Positions 23,590 through 36,600 of a DNA stretch of 64,000 nt are shown here, in pieces. Source of the DNA: Macrostomum hystrix. Lineage: Eukaryota; Platyhelminthes; Macrostomidae. Location: NCBI GenBank assembly GCA_950097015.1, contig CATNEN010000039.1, forward strand, positions 7,952,501 through 8,016,500, in the 5' to 3' direction. The translations under genes were made by a program, and so were the position numbers. The notes under the pieces were generated by a model. That model made no database searches. It was not told the DNA's origin and saw only the letters and a list, made by a program, of their open reading frames with translations. Position 1 is the first letter of the stretch. Every line of letters starts with the position of its first letter.

Positions 23590-23850
23590 AAGATTTGTAA
23601 AGCACATCTAAAGTTTTCGGCTGGCATTTGCTATCTGGCTTGGGGAGTCATTCCCATACTGAATTACCCCTGCTGATGCTGGTACTTATTAAACAGCTGA
23701 GTGAACTGAGTCAAAGCAGAGTTTCATGTCTTAAGGAGTTGTTAAAGGATATGAATTGTTCGTTCCAGTGGAGTCAGGAATCGAACCCCCGACCTTTTGG
23801 TGGTGAGTGACGTGAGTCTGACACAAACCAATCGGCTACAACCTCTCGTT
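23590..23850 (-). mobile_element. tRNA-derived SINE, family B
   Basis: Read on minus, it has an A box (tagccgattgg), 40 bp later a B box (gggttcgattcc), then a body with cagttcac, cagctg and agtaccag. The same body order appears on plus at 55480-55745. The head resembles a tRNA but lacks a clean acceptor stem, so it is a retroposon rather than a tRNA gene. Confidence 0.65.
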
Positions 23851-25220
23851 AGCTCTAAATTAGAGGGAAACCCTGGATACAAATTTACAAATAAAAAATT
23901 AAAATTTAATATAATCTTTGCCTTTACATTTAAGTTTTGTTTACTCTTTTTGCTCATAATAGTTTGTAGTTAAGCTGGTTAAACTGTTCATGTATTAACC
24001 CAAAATATTTAAATTTTAATCTACCCGAGAAGTCTGTAGTTATTATGTGCTCTAGCTATGCTGAGCACTAAGCAATACTCTGTCTCTGTCTCGACTCATT
24101 TCAAGTTGTTTAAGCTGCGGGTTGCTGAGTTCTGCAGACTGCTGGGTTGGTTTGGGTGATGCCAAATTATAGTACTTTTAGGGTTTTCATTCTAAAGATC
24201 ACGCCATATATTTATTAGATAAGTATTCGGCACTGCTCCAGCCTCGACCCTTATTATCAGGGTTAGCGCGCCCCACTTAGCGAGTTGGCGAGCTCCTATT
24301 GTCCTTTTGTTATATTGTGTCTTATTCCGAGCCAGAAAAGCCGAGCTATGATGAATGGAGAGTCCGTCCTTAGCTGGGATGCGACAACAATGAGCTGTGG
24401 CCTGTGGCCTGTGTGAATCGCTAGGCTAGCCTTCTTAATCAAGACCCTTTTTAATTGTATTCTATTTCGCATATACTTGATTGACTAGCAATGTGAGCGC
24501 ATTTCTGTGGTTTCGCTATCCTATTTTGTAACTAAATTGTTACACCAAAGCGCGAGGTTAGACATTGTTCGTAAATAATTCGAGAACCATTCAAGCCAGG
24601 AGAGATACGAGTTCTTCGGCATTTAACAATCGGAGTTAGAATTAGGAGAAAATCTTTAAAGAAAGAAGCGGTGCTTACTAGAATGTGAGACAAGTTTTGG
24701 TTCAGATCATGACGTTCAAATATTCGTGAAAGATTTGTTATCAAGGATTAGATGCCCACTGTAATACTAGTGATGATAGTTAATCACCTACTTAAAGATT
24801 CGTAAAAGAGATAAAAGCTTTTAAATATTACTCATAATTATAGGCCTTAAATATTTGTTTAAGGCCTATAGTATAGAGGCTTGCTCAAAGATTTGTAATG
24901 GGTATTAGAGGCCTACTCTAGACTCGTAAATAGGATTAGCGCCCAACATGTACTCAGAGACTCAAAGTGGAAAATTGTACCCTGATCTACTGAATTATAT
25001 CAGCCAGTAGGCAATCAGCTAGGAAGAATTGATATTGCACAAGTAAACTAAAGTGCATTGTTAGAAATCTACAAATAAGTATGCTATTTTAAAAATATAT
25101 ACGGGAAGACCTGATGTCTCAAACTTGCCGATTATGTTTAGCTTCAGCGCAAAAATAAAACAAAAAATCTTGACAAGAACCGGACAGACTACCAGATAGA
25201 CCAGAAACAATTGTGCAAGC
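23851..25220. other. AT-rich intergenic DNA
   Basis: This is the upstream flank of the CAAX-protein gene. No other gene, array or RNA is recognised. Confidence 0.5.
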
Positions 25221-26953
25221 ATGACTAAGCTGACCAGAGTCGAAGAGGAGGAGCCGGACAGGGATAATCCGTTTCGGCCGGGCAGTCAGCTTGATCGCGA
25301 GGCGGATTCCATTCTGCGTGGCTCGCACATTTCGCGCAATTCAATTCAGCTCGCTGGCGGTGTGGACAGCAAAGAGACTGTCGACATTAGCGCCATCGAA
25401 GCCAGTGTTGGAGACAGTCTGCTGTCGGACTTTTTCCAGACTCCGATCGCGGTTGGAGCTCAGAATCCACCGCAGGAAGAGCAGCAGCAGCCGCGGCGCA
25501 ACTCAAAGGGTCACGTGCGCATCAATGAGGACACCGTGTACATTGTATCACCGGATACTGAGGTTTGATTCTTAAAGATAGTATTTCTAGGTTTTTAGCC
25601 TATAGCTCTTTTGTCCAGGTAGCTTTTCTAAATTTGGGATTTCCAGGTAGTTTTACTGAATTTTTGGATTTCCAGGTAGTTTTACTGAATTTGGGATTTC
25701 CAGGTAGTTTTACTGAATTTGGGATTTCCAGGTATTTTTACTGAAGTTGGGTCCAGGTAGTTTTACTGAATTTGGGATTTCCAGGTATTTTTACTGAATT
25801 TGGGATTTCCTTGTAGTTTTTACTGAATTTGAGATTTCCTGGTAGTTTTTACTGAATTTGGGATTTCCCGGTAGTTTTACTGAATTTGGGATTTCCCGGT
25901 AGTTTTACTGAATTTGGGATTTCCCGGTAGTTTTACTGAATTTGGGATTTCCAGGTAGTTTTACTGAATTTGGGATTTCCAGGTATTTTTACTGAAGTTG
26001 GGATTTCCAGGTATTTTTACTGAATTTGGGATTTCCAGGTAGTTTTACTGAATTTGGGATTTAATGGTATTTTTACTGAAGTTGGGATTTCCAGGTAGTT
26101 TTTACTGAATTTGGGATTTCCAGTTATTTTTTACTGAGTTTGGGATTTCCAATTTTCCAGGTAGTTTTACTAAAGATGGGATTTCCAGTTTCCAGGTAGT
26201 TTTACTGAAGTTGAGAATTGCGGGTTGTTTTTTCAAATTTGTTATTTTTAGCTTGATATCCATACGCTACGAATTTTTACGTTGCTATCCTGAAGTTTAA
26301 ATTATCTTAAACTTATCTTAATTAGTGCTAATTTGTGTATAGGGGTGTATGAAACACCAGCGCTTATGGGAAAAATCTGACCTCCAGAAACATTGAATAT
26401 CTGGACGGTCTGAAGAGCTGGCGACTTGATTATTGTTTCAGAAGATGCGCAACAAAAAGTTGACCCGTGCTTATGAGTTTCGTGTGCTTGCGTTGTTCTG
26501 TTCGGGTGCAGCAAAATAATTGTCAGGGCGGGGGGGAATTCCTCTTTATTCAATTTGTTCTCAAATCCCAGTGTATAATGCCTAATTATTTTTCGACGCC
26601 CCGCGCAGGTGACCACGACAGTCATTGCTGACGACGGTGAAGATGATGAAGAAGAGGAGGAGACACAATTCAAACAGAGCAGAAGCAACGGCACCTCTTC
26701 CGAGGCAACTAACGGGCACAGTTCGCCAGTTCAGGCGACGCCTCCTTCTAGCAGCAGCAACGGGTGCCGCGATGCTGCCGACTGCAGCATGATTGAAGTG
26801 CAGGTGAAGGCTGCCACTCTGAACGCGGCCTCGCCATCAATTGCTGAGACAATTAGCTTGGCTGACGCTAAGAAGACTCAGCGAAGATTATCGGCTAAGC
26901 AGCAGCAGAGAGGTGGGGTTGTTGCTGATAAAGCTTGCTGCTCCGTAATGTGA
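25221..26953 (+). CDS. small acidic CAAX-box protein, two exons
   Basis: Exon 1 is 25221-25562 and exon 2 is 26609-26953; the intron is GT-AG (donor gtttga, a weak match; acceptor cgcgcag), phase 0, and the product is 228 residues. It is hydrophilic. Near the N-terminus there is an NPF tripeptide (EH-domain type ligand). An acidic run of Asp/Glu lies at about residues 122-132, just after the junction, followed by Ser-rich sequence, and it ends in CCSVM. The last four residues form a CAAX box, with Met favouring farnesylation, and the extra Cys can be palmitoylated, so I infer attachment to a membrane. A CCSxM ending is shared with vertebrate paralemmins, but I see no paralemmin coiled coil, so that kinship is weak. 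The start is the first ATG of a frame that opens out of AT-rich DNA. Confidence 0.7.
25616..26230. repeat. 28-bp minisatellite in CAAX-gene intron
   Basis: The unit is ggtagttttactgaatttgg followed by gatttcca, about 21 copies with one-base insertions in the T run. It fills over half of the 1046-bp intron. Confidence 0.93.
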
Positions 26954-27780
26954 CTCCGCAGCCGCCCTAGCCTTGTGCCTGTCCTTTTTATTTTCCAAGT
27001 GTCGCGCTTGCACTTAATTTAGAATTTTCCAGAAAACAGTTATCAACGCAAAATGTAGGCCTGCCTCAACTTGCGCTCTATATTCAGTACCGTCATATAA
27101 TTTTATTTTCTTACCATTTTTTATTACGTTTAATTTGTCATTTTGAATATTCAGCCGTTGCACCGGTCAATGCATAGGTATGTAAATGTATTAAATTATA
27201 TTATTTTTCTATCCCCTTTCTATTCTCTTGTACCCCAATCCAGTGCTTGTCATTCATCTGATAATTTGTCACTGAGTTGTCTCCTCTCTGGTCATATTTT
27301 TAGCCAGCCTCTGTATGCCTTGGTAGGCTGTTGTGCTGAGAGAATGCTCCGTGTATTATTGTCATCTTTCTATTTCCTTCGCGTTGAATGATAAAGGTTT
27401 AGTTTTTTTCGTTGCTATGCTAGATCTAGGATTAGATGTCCTTTTTCGTCTATGCTACTTTTAGTAGCTCTTTTAAGTAATATCTTCGCCTTGATGCCAG
27501 GCCGGCTCAAGAGACGCTTTGTTGCATTGTTTTGTCTTTAGAAAGAATATATTTTTTAGTGCGAGTTCGGTATATAGAAGCGAAGTGTGCCAGAAAATTA
27601 TCTCTTTTCGTGTAATGCTTTTCTATCAATCCACCAAACAGGTTGCTAGCAGGGTTTAAAAACGCTTTCCTTTCTTAAGCAGTCAAAGCTTACTTTTTTT
27701 ACTAAATAAGGACATAGGCCGAGTAACAATCTTTCTAGAAGCCATTCACTTTAAAAATATTATCTAATGAAATAAGTTTA
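26954..27780. other. 3' flank of CAAX gene
   Basis: AT-rich with T runs; probably includes the 3' UTR. No canonical AATAAA was found close to the stop. Confidence 0.45.
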
Positions 27781-28245
27781 ACCCATTCTTCCAAGTTTAT
27801 TTGCACCTGATTGATAAACCCCCATTCTTCCAATGTACATTGGCTCCCGCCTGATAGAGCACCCACCCCATTCTTCCAATGTACATTCGCTACCGCCTGA
27901 TAGAACACCCACCCCATTCTTCCAATGTACATTCGCTACCGCCTGATAGAACACCCACCCCATTCTTCCAATGTACATTCGATCCCGCCTGATAGAACAC
28001 CCACCCCATTCTTCCAATGTACATTCGCTACCGCCTGATAGAACACCCACCCCATTCTTCCAATGTACATTCGATCCCGCCTGATAGAACAGCCACCCCA
28101 TTCTTCCAATTTACATTCGCTACCGTCTGATAGAACACCCACCCCATTCTTCCTATGTACATTCGCTACCGCCTGATAGAACACCCACCTATTCTTCCAA
28201 TGTACAGTTGCTTATCACTCATGGAACACCCACCCCATTCCTCTA
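27781..28245. repeat. 46-bp minisatellite A, about 10 copies
   Basis: The unit is gatagaacacccaccccatt, cttccaatgtacattcgcta, ccgcct. Its first half matches the 46-bp unit in desaturase intron 1 (30733-31230), and the unit lengths are identical. Confidence 0.93.
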
Positions 28246-28985
28246 AAATAGTGCAACGAAGTAGCAGCTATTTTTTTTCTCTGACAGGACGCTTTCACAG
28301 TAAGTAGACTGGAAAGCTTCTGGTCATTTTTGGAGCTTTCCTATGTCCTGATCTGCAAATATTTGTCGTGCTTTTAATTTATAAGGCGATATTTATTCAA
28401 ATTTGTTGTCAAGCAAGCAATCAATTCGGCAATTAATATATTTTTCGCTCGAAATCGGACTGCAATCGGTGTTAATGTATGCCTTCCGTATTTGGCGACC
28501 ATTTCGTTAGTGTAGTGCATTTTTTTTCACTTTTTTGACACTGGTGAAGCAGTTTGACTCGCCTAGCAACCAGTCAATCGCTTTCTGACTCTTTTTTTAA
28601 TTAAGTTGCACCTCTTTCATATTTTTTTAGATTTCAATCTCCTAAAATACTTTAGTTGTTACTACAACTAAAACATGCGGAACGAAGCTCTATGCTTCTC
28701 ATCTACTTCCCTTTTAGCTGAACACTCATGCTTTGATGGCCCGGATATATCCTCCATTTTTTACTGTTGATTATAACTAGCAAAGTGCAATGCTTTTCTC
28801 TAGCGCAAATATTGTAACTACCTTTGTTAATATTTGTAGTCGTATATTGCTTATTTCATGCTTAAAGTATAAATATTTTTCGGCGTGCCTCATTTCTGTG
28901 CAGATGCTGCTTCATTTTCCTTTTTCAATTATTTATCTATTACGTTTAAGCACACTAGATTAGGTTAAACAATGTTTTGCTACTA
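28246..28985. other. AT-rich intergenic DNA
   Basis: No gene or array is seen. Confidence 0.5.
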
Positions 28986-30023
28986 GTTATTGCCCTACTC
29001 ATTCTGTCCACCTGATCTTGTCCCACTCATTCTGTCCACCTGATCTTGTCCCACTCATTCTGTCCACCTGATCTTGTCCTACTCATTCTGTCCACCTGAT
29101 CTTGTCCCACTCATTCTGTCCACCTGATCTATTCCCACTCATTCTGTCCACCTGATCTTGTCCTACTCATTCTGTCCACCTGATCTTGTCCCACTCATTC
29201 TGTCCACCTGATCTTGTCCTACTCATTCTGTCCACCTGATCTTGTCCCACTCATTCTGTCCACCAGATCTATTCCCACTCATTCTGTCCACCTGATCTTG
29301 TCCCACTCATTCTGTCCACCAGATCTATTCCCACTCATTCTGTCCACCTGATCTTGTCCTACTCATTCTGTCCACCTGATCTTGTCCCACTCATTCTGTC
29401 CACCTGATCTTGTCCCACTCATTCTGTCCACCAGATCTATTCCCACTCATTCTGTCCACCTGATCTTGTCCTACTCATTCTGTCCACCTGATCTTGTCCC
29501 ACTCATTCTGTCCACCTGATCTATTCCCACTCCTTCTGTCCACCTGATCTTGTCCTACTCATTCTGTCCACCTGATCTTGTCCCACGCATTCTGTCCACC
29601 TGATCTTGTCCCACTCATTCTGTCCACCTGATCTTGTCCTACTCATTCTGTCCACCTGATCTTGTCCTACTCATTCTGTCCACCTGATCTTGTCCCACTC
29701 ATTCTGTCCACCTGATCTTGTCCCACGCATTCTGTCCACCTGATCTTGTCCCACTCATTCTGTCCACCTGATCTATTCCAACTCTTTCTGTCCACCTGAT
29801 CTTGTCCCACTCATTCTGTCCACCTGATCTATTCCCACTCCTTCTGTCCACCTGATCTATTCCTACTCATTCTGTCCACCTGATCTATTCCCACTCCTTC
29901 TGTCCACCTGATCTTGTCCTACTCATTCTGTCCACCTGATCTTGTCCCACTCATTCTGTCCACCTGATCTTGTCCCACTCATTCTGTCCACCTGATCTTG
30001 TCCTACTCATTCTGTCAACCTGC
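28986..30023. repeat. 28-bp minisatellite, about 37 copies
   Basis: The unit is ccacctgatcttgtcccact followed by cattctgt, with tgtccc/tgtcct/attccc variants mixed along the array. Confidence 0.95.
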
Positions 30024-30620
30024 GATTTCACTGTTGTCGAGATCCTTATTCCAGTATTAAATATAGCTCGTAGAATAACATTCTGGTGAACAATTACTGA
30101 CCTGTTTGCCAACGTAAGAGCAGTTCTGTGCTCCCTGCATTTTTCTAGTCAGCGCACATTGAGTTATAGCTATGCACGAATGGCTAGTGGGACCATGCTT
30201 ACTCTCTAACCAGCATGCCTTGATCGCATGAATGCCTTATCTGTGCCGGCTGTTTAAGTCAGCCAATGCAGTTTATTTTGCAAGATAAGAGCTAGCGTAC
30301 TGAAAACCAGGCGATGCTATAAATAGATTTTCATTTCGCAGAATTGGTCGCGTTTTTGTGTCATGCGTTCAAAATTGCCCTTATTTTCCAATTTGCAGTT
30401 ACGCAAGTTCTCTTATTCGACCATTATAAAGCTAAAACATAAGGGTAGAAATTAAGCAAAAAAACTAGCTCGTATCTCACATCGAAGAGAAAGAAACACA
30501 AATAACACTAGAAAACGGCCCTCTTAAGTCTCAAAGTTTCGTGTTATTCAGCGCGTTTTCCGGTGCAGACAACTAGAGCAAGTCATCGGTGGTTAACTAG
30601 AAGGGCTTGTGAAAACAATC
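30024..30620. other. 5' flank of desaturase gene
   Basis: Probable promoter and 5' UTR of the desaturase. No CCAAT box or strong TATA box is obvious, though ggcgatgctataaataga near 30311 contains a TATA-like tataaat about 300 bp from the ATG. Confidence 0.4.
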
Positions 30621-33600
30621 ATGGGTCAAAAAGTGTCGCGAACCGACTTCGAATGGGTCTATTCTGAGGAGCCGCACGCCACTAGAAGGAAGCTTATTCT
30701 TGGTGAGTCTGCTTGCTTTTCTCTGAAGTCATGGTCTAAAACACCCACCTTATTCTTTGAATTCCCTGACTGATGAAACATCCACCCCATTCCTTGATTG
30801 TACTCTCTTTTCCGAGTGATGAAACACCCACCCATTCCTTAAATGTTTTCTTTTACCCGACTGATGAAACACCCACACATTCCTTGCATGTACTCTCTTC
30901 CCCGACTGATGAAACACCCACCCCATTCCTTGCATGTACTCTCTTCCCCGACTGATGAAACACCCACCCCATTCCTTGATTGTACTCTCTTCCCCGACTG
31001 ATGAAACACCCACCCCATTCCTTGATTGTACTCTCTTCCCCGACTGATGAAACACCCACCCCATTCCTTGCATGTACTCTCTTCCCCGACTGATGAAACA
31101 CCCACCCCATTCCTTGATTGTACTCTCTTCCCCGACTGATGAAACACCCACCCCATTCCTTGCATGTACTCTCTTCCCCGACTGATGAAACACCCACCCC
31201 ATTCCTTGATTGTACTCTCTTCCCCAACTGCTATCATCCTTCGCACTGAATCCTCAGCCGACCACCCCGAGATCAAGGAGCTGATGGGTCCAGATCCGAG
31301 GCTCAAGTGGATCGTGCTAGGCATGGTGACATTCCAGCTGGCCTCCGTAGTCGCAATAGCCCAGCTGAATCCGCCCTGGTGGCAGGTGCTAATTGCTGCT
31401 TATATCTTGGGCGGCACAATAAATCACTCAATGACGCTGGCCATTCACGAGATCTCCCACAACCTTGCCTTCGGCCACTCCCGCCCAATGGCCAATCGGG
31501 CTCTGGGCATCTTCGCGAACCTGCCTATTGGCATTCCGTACAGCGTTAGCTTTAAAAAGTATCACCTTGAGCATCATCGTTACCAAGGCGACGACTCGCG
31601 AGATATGGACCTGCCCAGCCGGCTGGAGGGCAAACTGTTCAGCAACAGCTTCACTAAACTGATCTGGCTTTTCCTGCAGCCTTTGTTCTACAGCATCAGG
31701 CCGCTTGTGCTCTATCCCATGCCAATGAGCACACTTGAGCTTATAAATATTTCCATTCAGTTTGGCTTCGATGTGTTGCTTCTCTACTTCTTCGGCTTCA
31801 AGGCTCTGTTCTACCTGGTGGTTGGTACGCTGCTGTCTCTGGGAATTCACCCGGTTGCTGGGCACTTTATCTCCGAGCACTACATGTTTAAGAAGGGTTA
31901 CGAGACCTATAGCTATTACGGCCTGCTTAATTGCATCACTTTCAATGTTGGCTATCACAATGAGCATCACGATTTCCCATCTGTTGCCGGCTCCCGACTG
32001 CCCAAGGTAAGCAGCTCAGATTAGCGCTATGGCAATGTTAGCAATGAACTAGCTACTTCTGAATGCCACCCAACTAAGATTAGTTTCAATCAGCATCATA
32101 GTTGGACTTTAGGTGAATCAGCTGCAGCCAATCAGAATCCTAGTTGGATCTTAGTTTGATCAGATTCAGCCAATCAGAATCCTAGTTGGATCTTAGTTTA
32201 ATCAGCTGCAGCCAATCAGAATCCTAGTTGGGTCTTAGTTTGATCAGCTGCAGCCAATCAGAATCCTAGTTGGATCTTAGTTTCATTAGCTGCAGCCAAT
32301 CAGAATCCTAGTTGGGTCTTAGTTTGATCAGCTGCAGCCAATCAGAATCCTAGTTGGGTCTTAGTTTGATCAGCTGCAGCCAATCAGAATCCTAGTTGGG
32401 TCTTAGTTTGATCAGCTGCAGCCAATCAGAATCCTAGTTGGATCTTAGTTTCATTAGCTGCAGCCAATCAGAATCCTAGTTGGGTCTTAGTTTGATCAGC
32501 TGCAGCCAATCAGAATCCTAGTTGGGTCTTAGTTTGATCAGCTGCAGCCAATCAGAATCCTAGTTGGATCTTAGTTTCATTAGCTGCAGCCAATCAGAAT
32601 CCTAGTTGGGTCTTAGTTTGATCAGCTGCAGCCAATCAGAATCCTAGTTGGATCTTAGTTTGATCAGCTGCAGCCAATCAGAATCCTAGTTGGGTCTTAG
32701 TTTGATCAGCTGCAGCCAATCAGAATCCTAGTTGGATCTTAGTTTGATCAGCTGCAGCCAATCAGAATCCTAGTTGGATCTTAGTTTCATTAGCTGCAGC
32801 CAATCAGAATCCTAGTTGGGTCTTAGTTTGATCAGCTGCAGCCAATCAGAATCCTAGTTGGGTCTTAGTTTGATCAGCTGCAGCCAATCAGAATCCTAGT
32901 TGGATCTTAGTTTAATCAGCTGCAGCCAATCAGAATCCTAGTTGGGTCTTAGTTTGATCAGCTGCAGCCAATCAGAATCCTAGTTGGATCTTAGTTTCAT
33001 TAGCTGCAGCCAATCAGAATCCTAGTTGGGTCTTAGTTTGATCAGCTGCAGCCAATCAGAATCCTAGTTGGATCTTAGTTTAATCAGCTGCAGCCAATCA
33101 GAATCCTAGTTGGGTCTTAGTTTGATCAGCTGCAGCCAATCAGAATCCTAGTTGGATCTTAGTTTCATTAGCTGCAGCCAATCAGAATCCTAGTTGGGTC
33201 TTAGTTTGATCAGCTGCAGCCAATCAGAATCCTAGTTGGGTCTTAGTTTGATCAGCTGCAGCCAATCAGAATCCTAGTTGGGTCTTAGTTTGATCAGCTG
33301 CAGCCAATCAGAATCCTAGTTGGATCTTAGTTTCATTAGCTGCAGCCAATCAGAATCCTAGTTGGGTCTTAGTTTGATCAGCTGCAGCCAATCAGAATCC
33401 TAGTTGGATCTTAGTTTGATCAGCTGCAGCCAATCAGAATCCTAGTTGGGTCTTAGTTTGATCAGCTGCAGCCAATCAGAATCCTAGTTGGATCTTAGTT
33501 TCATTAGCTGCAGCCAATCAGAATCCTAGTTGGGTCTTAGTTTGATCAGCTGCAGCCAATCAGAATCCTAGTTGGGTCTTAGTTTGATCAGCTGCAGCCA

Positions 33601-36600
33601 ATCAGAATCCTAGTTGGGTCTTAGTTTGATCAGCTGCAGCCAATCAGAATCCTAGTTGGGTCTTAGTTTGATCAGCTGCAGCCAATCAGAATCCTAGTTG
33701 GGTCTTAGTTTGATCAGCTGCAGCCAATCAGAATCCTAGTTGGGTCTTAGTTTGATCAGCTGCAGCCAATCAGAATCCTAGTTGGGTCTTAGTTTAATCA
33801 GCTGCAGCCAATCAGAATCCTAGCTGGGGTTTAATTGAACGCTTTTTGGCATGTTCTTTTAATATTTTAAATTTTTATGAAAAAAGTTTTAATATAAATT
33901 TTTTTTTATTCATTGAAAATTTTTGCACGTAACTAAATACGTTTATTGTTTACTGATATTTGTATTGTTAAAAAATTATACGTGATTCTCAACCTTCATC
34001 TTCCTAGTTCTAGTCCGGCCATGAGACGTGGATTGCAGTGTACAATATTGATTACAGTAGGCAGACTTTATCTCTATGCGTGTTATGTAACACTCGAGCA
34101 GGAATTTTGTCACACCGAGCAGTTGATTGGCTTGTTTTAATCACTTTTCACTATTTAAAGAATTGACTGCCATATTAATGTGTTACAATTTGTCGATCCA
34201 AGTTTTTATTAAAAGTCAAGCTAAGAAGTTGACTGTTGTGATCATGCTGCTGTTGCTTGCTGCTGCCACAGTGTTGTCTAAGAATATATCTTAAACAGAT
34301 GAATTCAGTTACAAGCACCTGGTATTTAATGTCGTGATGCGGATGTTTAACTTAAAGTAGCTTCGTTTTAGCCATGCTTTATGTTCAGGAGGTCTTCCGT
34401 TTGTTATCCGTGCTAGTTGAATGCTATTGGTCAAAACTTTTAAATAGTGAATGACTCATCACTGGGTTATTGTGAGTGAGTCACTACTGGGTTATTGTGA
34501 GTGAGTCATTACTGGGGTATTGTCAGTGAGTCATTACTGGGTTATTGTGAGTGAGTCATTACTGGGTTATTGTGAGTGACTCATCATTAGGTTATTGTGA
34601 GTGACTCATCACTGGGTTATTGTGAGTGAGTCATTACTGGGTTATTGTGAGTGACTCATCATTAGGTTATTGTGAGTGAGTCATCACTGGGTTATTGTGA
34701 GTGAGTCATTACTGTGTTATTGTGAGTGAGTCATTACTGGGTTATTGTGAGTGATTCATTACTGGGTTATTGTGAGACTCATCACCGGGTTATTGTGAGT
34801 GACTCAACAGTGTGTTATTGTGAGTGACTTATCACTGGTTTATTGTGAGTGAGTCATTACTGGGTTATTGTGAGTGACTCATCATTAGGTTATTGTGAGT
34901 GACTCATCAGTGTGTTATTGTGAGTGACTCATCATTGGGTTATTGTGAGTGACTCATCAGTGTGTTATTGTGAGTGACCCATCAGTGTGTTATTGTGAGT
35001 GACTCATCATTGGGTTATTGTGAGTGACTCATCAGTGTGTTATTGTGAGTGACTCATCATTGGGTTATTGTGAGTGAGTCATTACTGGGTTATTGTGAGT
35101 GATTCATTTCTGGGTTATTGTGAGTGATTCATTACTGGGTTATTGTGAGTGATTCATTACTGGTTTATTGTGAGTGAGTCATTACTGGGTTATTGTGAGT
35201 GATTCATTACTGGGTTATTGTGAGACTCATCACTGGGTTATTGTGAGTGACTCAACAGTGTGGTATTGTGAGTGACTCATCACTGGTTTATTGTGAGTGA
35301 GTCATTACTGGGTTATTGTGAGTGATTCATTACTGGGTTATTGTGAGTGATTCATTACTGGGTTATTGTGAGTGATTCATTACTGGGTTATTGTGAGTGA
35401 TTCATTACTGGGTTATTGTGAGTGATTCATTACTGGGTTATTGTGAGTGATTCATTACTGGGTTATTGTGAGTGATTCATTACTGGGTTATTGTGAGTGA
35501 TTCATTTCTGGGCTATTGTGAGTGATTCATTACTGGGTTATTGTGAGTGATTCATTACTGGGTTACTGTGAGTGATTCATTACTGGGTTATTGTGTGATT
35601 CATTACTGGGTTATTGTGAGTGAGTCATTACTGGGTTATTGTGAGTGAGTCATTACTGGGTTATTGTGAGTGACTCATCATTAGGTTATTGTGGGTGACT
35701 CATCAGTGTGTGACCCATTAGTGTGTTATTGTGAGTGACTCATCACTGGTTTATTGTGGGTGACTCATCAGTGTGTTATTGTGAGTGACTCATCACTGGT
35801 TTATTGTGAGTGATTCATTTCTGGGTTATTGTGAGTGATTCATTACTGGGTTATTGTGAGTGATTCATTTCTGGGTTATTGTGAGTGAGTCATTACTGGG
35901 TTATTGTGAGTGACTCATCATTAGGTTATTGTGAGTGACTCATCAGTGTGCTATTCTGAGTGACTCATCAGTGTGCTATTGTGAGTGACTCATCAGTGTG
36001 TTATTGTGAGTGACTCATCACTGGTTTATTGTGGGTGACTCATTAGTGTGTTATTGTGAGTGACTCATCACTGGTTTATTGTGGGTGACTCATTAGTGTG
36101 TTATTGTGAGTGACTCATCACTGGTTTATTGTGGGTGACTCATTAGTGTGTTATTGTGAGTGACTCATCACTGGTTTATTGTGGGTGACTCATTAGTGTG
36201 TTATTGTGAGTGACTCATCACTGGTTTATTGTGGGTGAGTCATTACTTGTTTATTGTGAGTGACTCATCACTGGTTTATTGTGAGTGACTCATCAGTGTG
36301 CTATTCTGAGTGACTCATCAGTGTGCTATTGTGAGTGACTCATCAGTGTGTTATTGTGAGTGACTCATCACTGGTTTATTGTGGGTGACTCATTAGTGTG
36401 TTATTGTGAGTGACTCATCACTGGTTTATTGTGGGTGACTCATTAGTGTGTTATTGTGAGTGACTCATCACTGGTTTATTGTGGGTGACTCATTAGTGTG
36501 TTATTGTGAGTGACTCATCACTGGTTTATTGTGGGTGACTCATTAGTGTGTTATTGTGAGTGACTCATCACTGGTTTATTGTGGGTGAGTCATTACTTGT

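Noticed and set aside
23765-23850. Functional tRNA gene on minus strand
   Set aside because: A and B boxes are present but acceptor and anticodon stems do not pair well, and the sequence continues into a SINE body.
28986-30023. CRISPR-like appearance of regularly repeated 28-bp units
   Set aside because: Units are directly adjacent with no unique spacers, and the context is animal DNA. The same applies to the other arrays.
31428-31970. 180-codon minus ORF
   Set aside because: It is the antisense shadow of desaturase exon 2, whose plus frame has all three His boxes.
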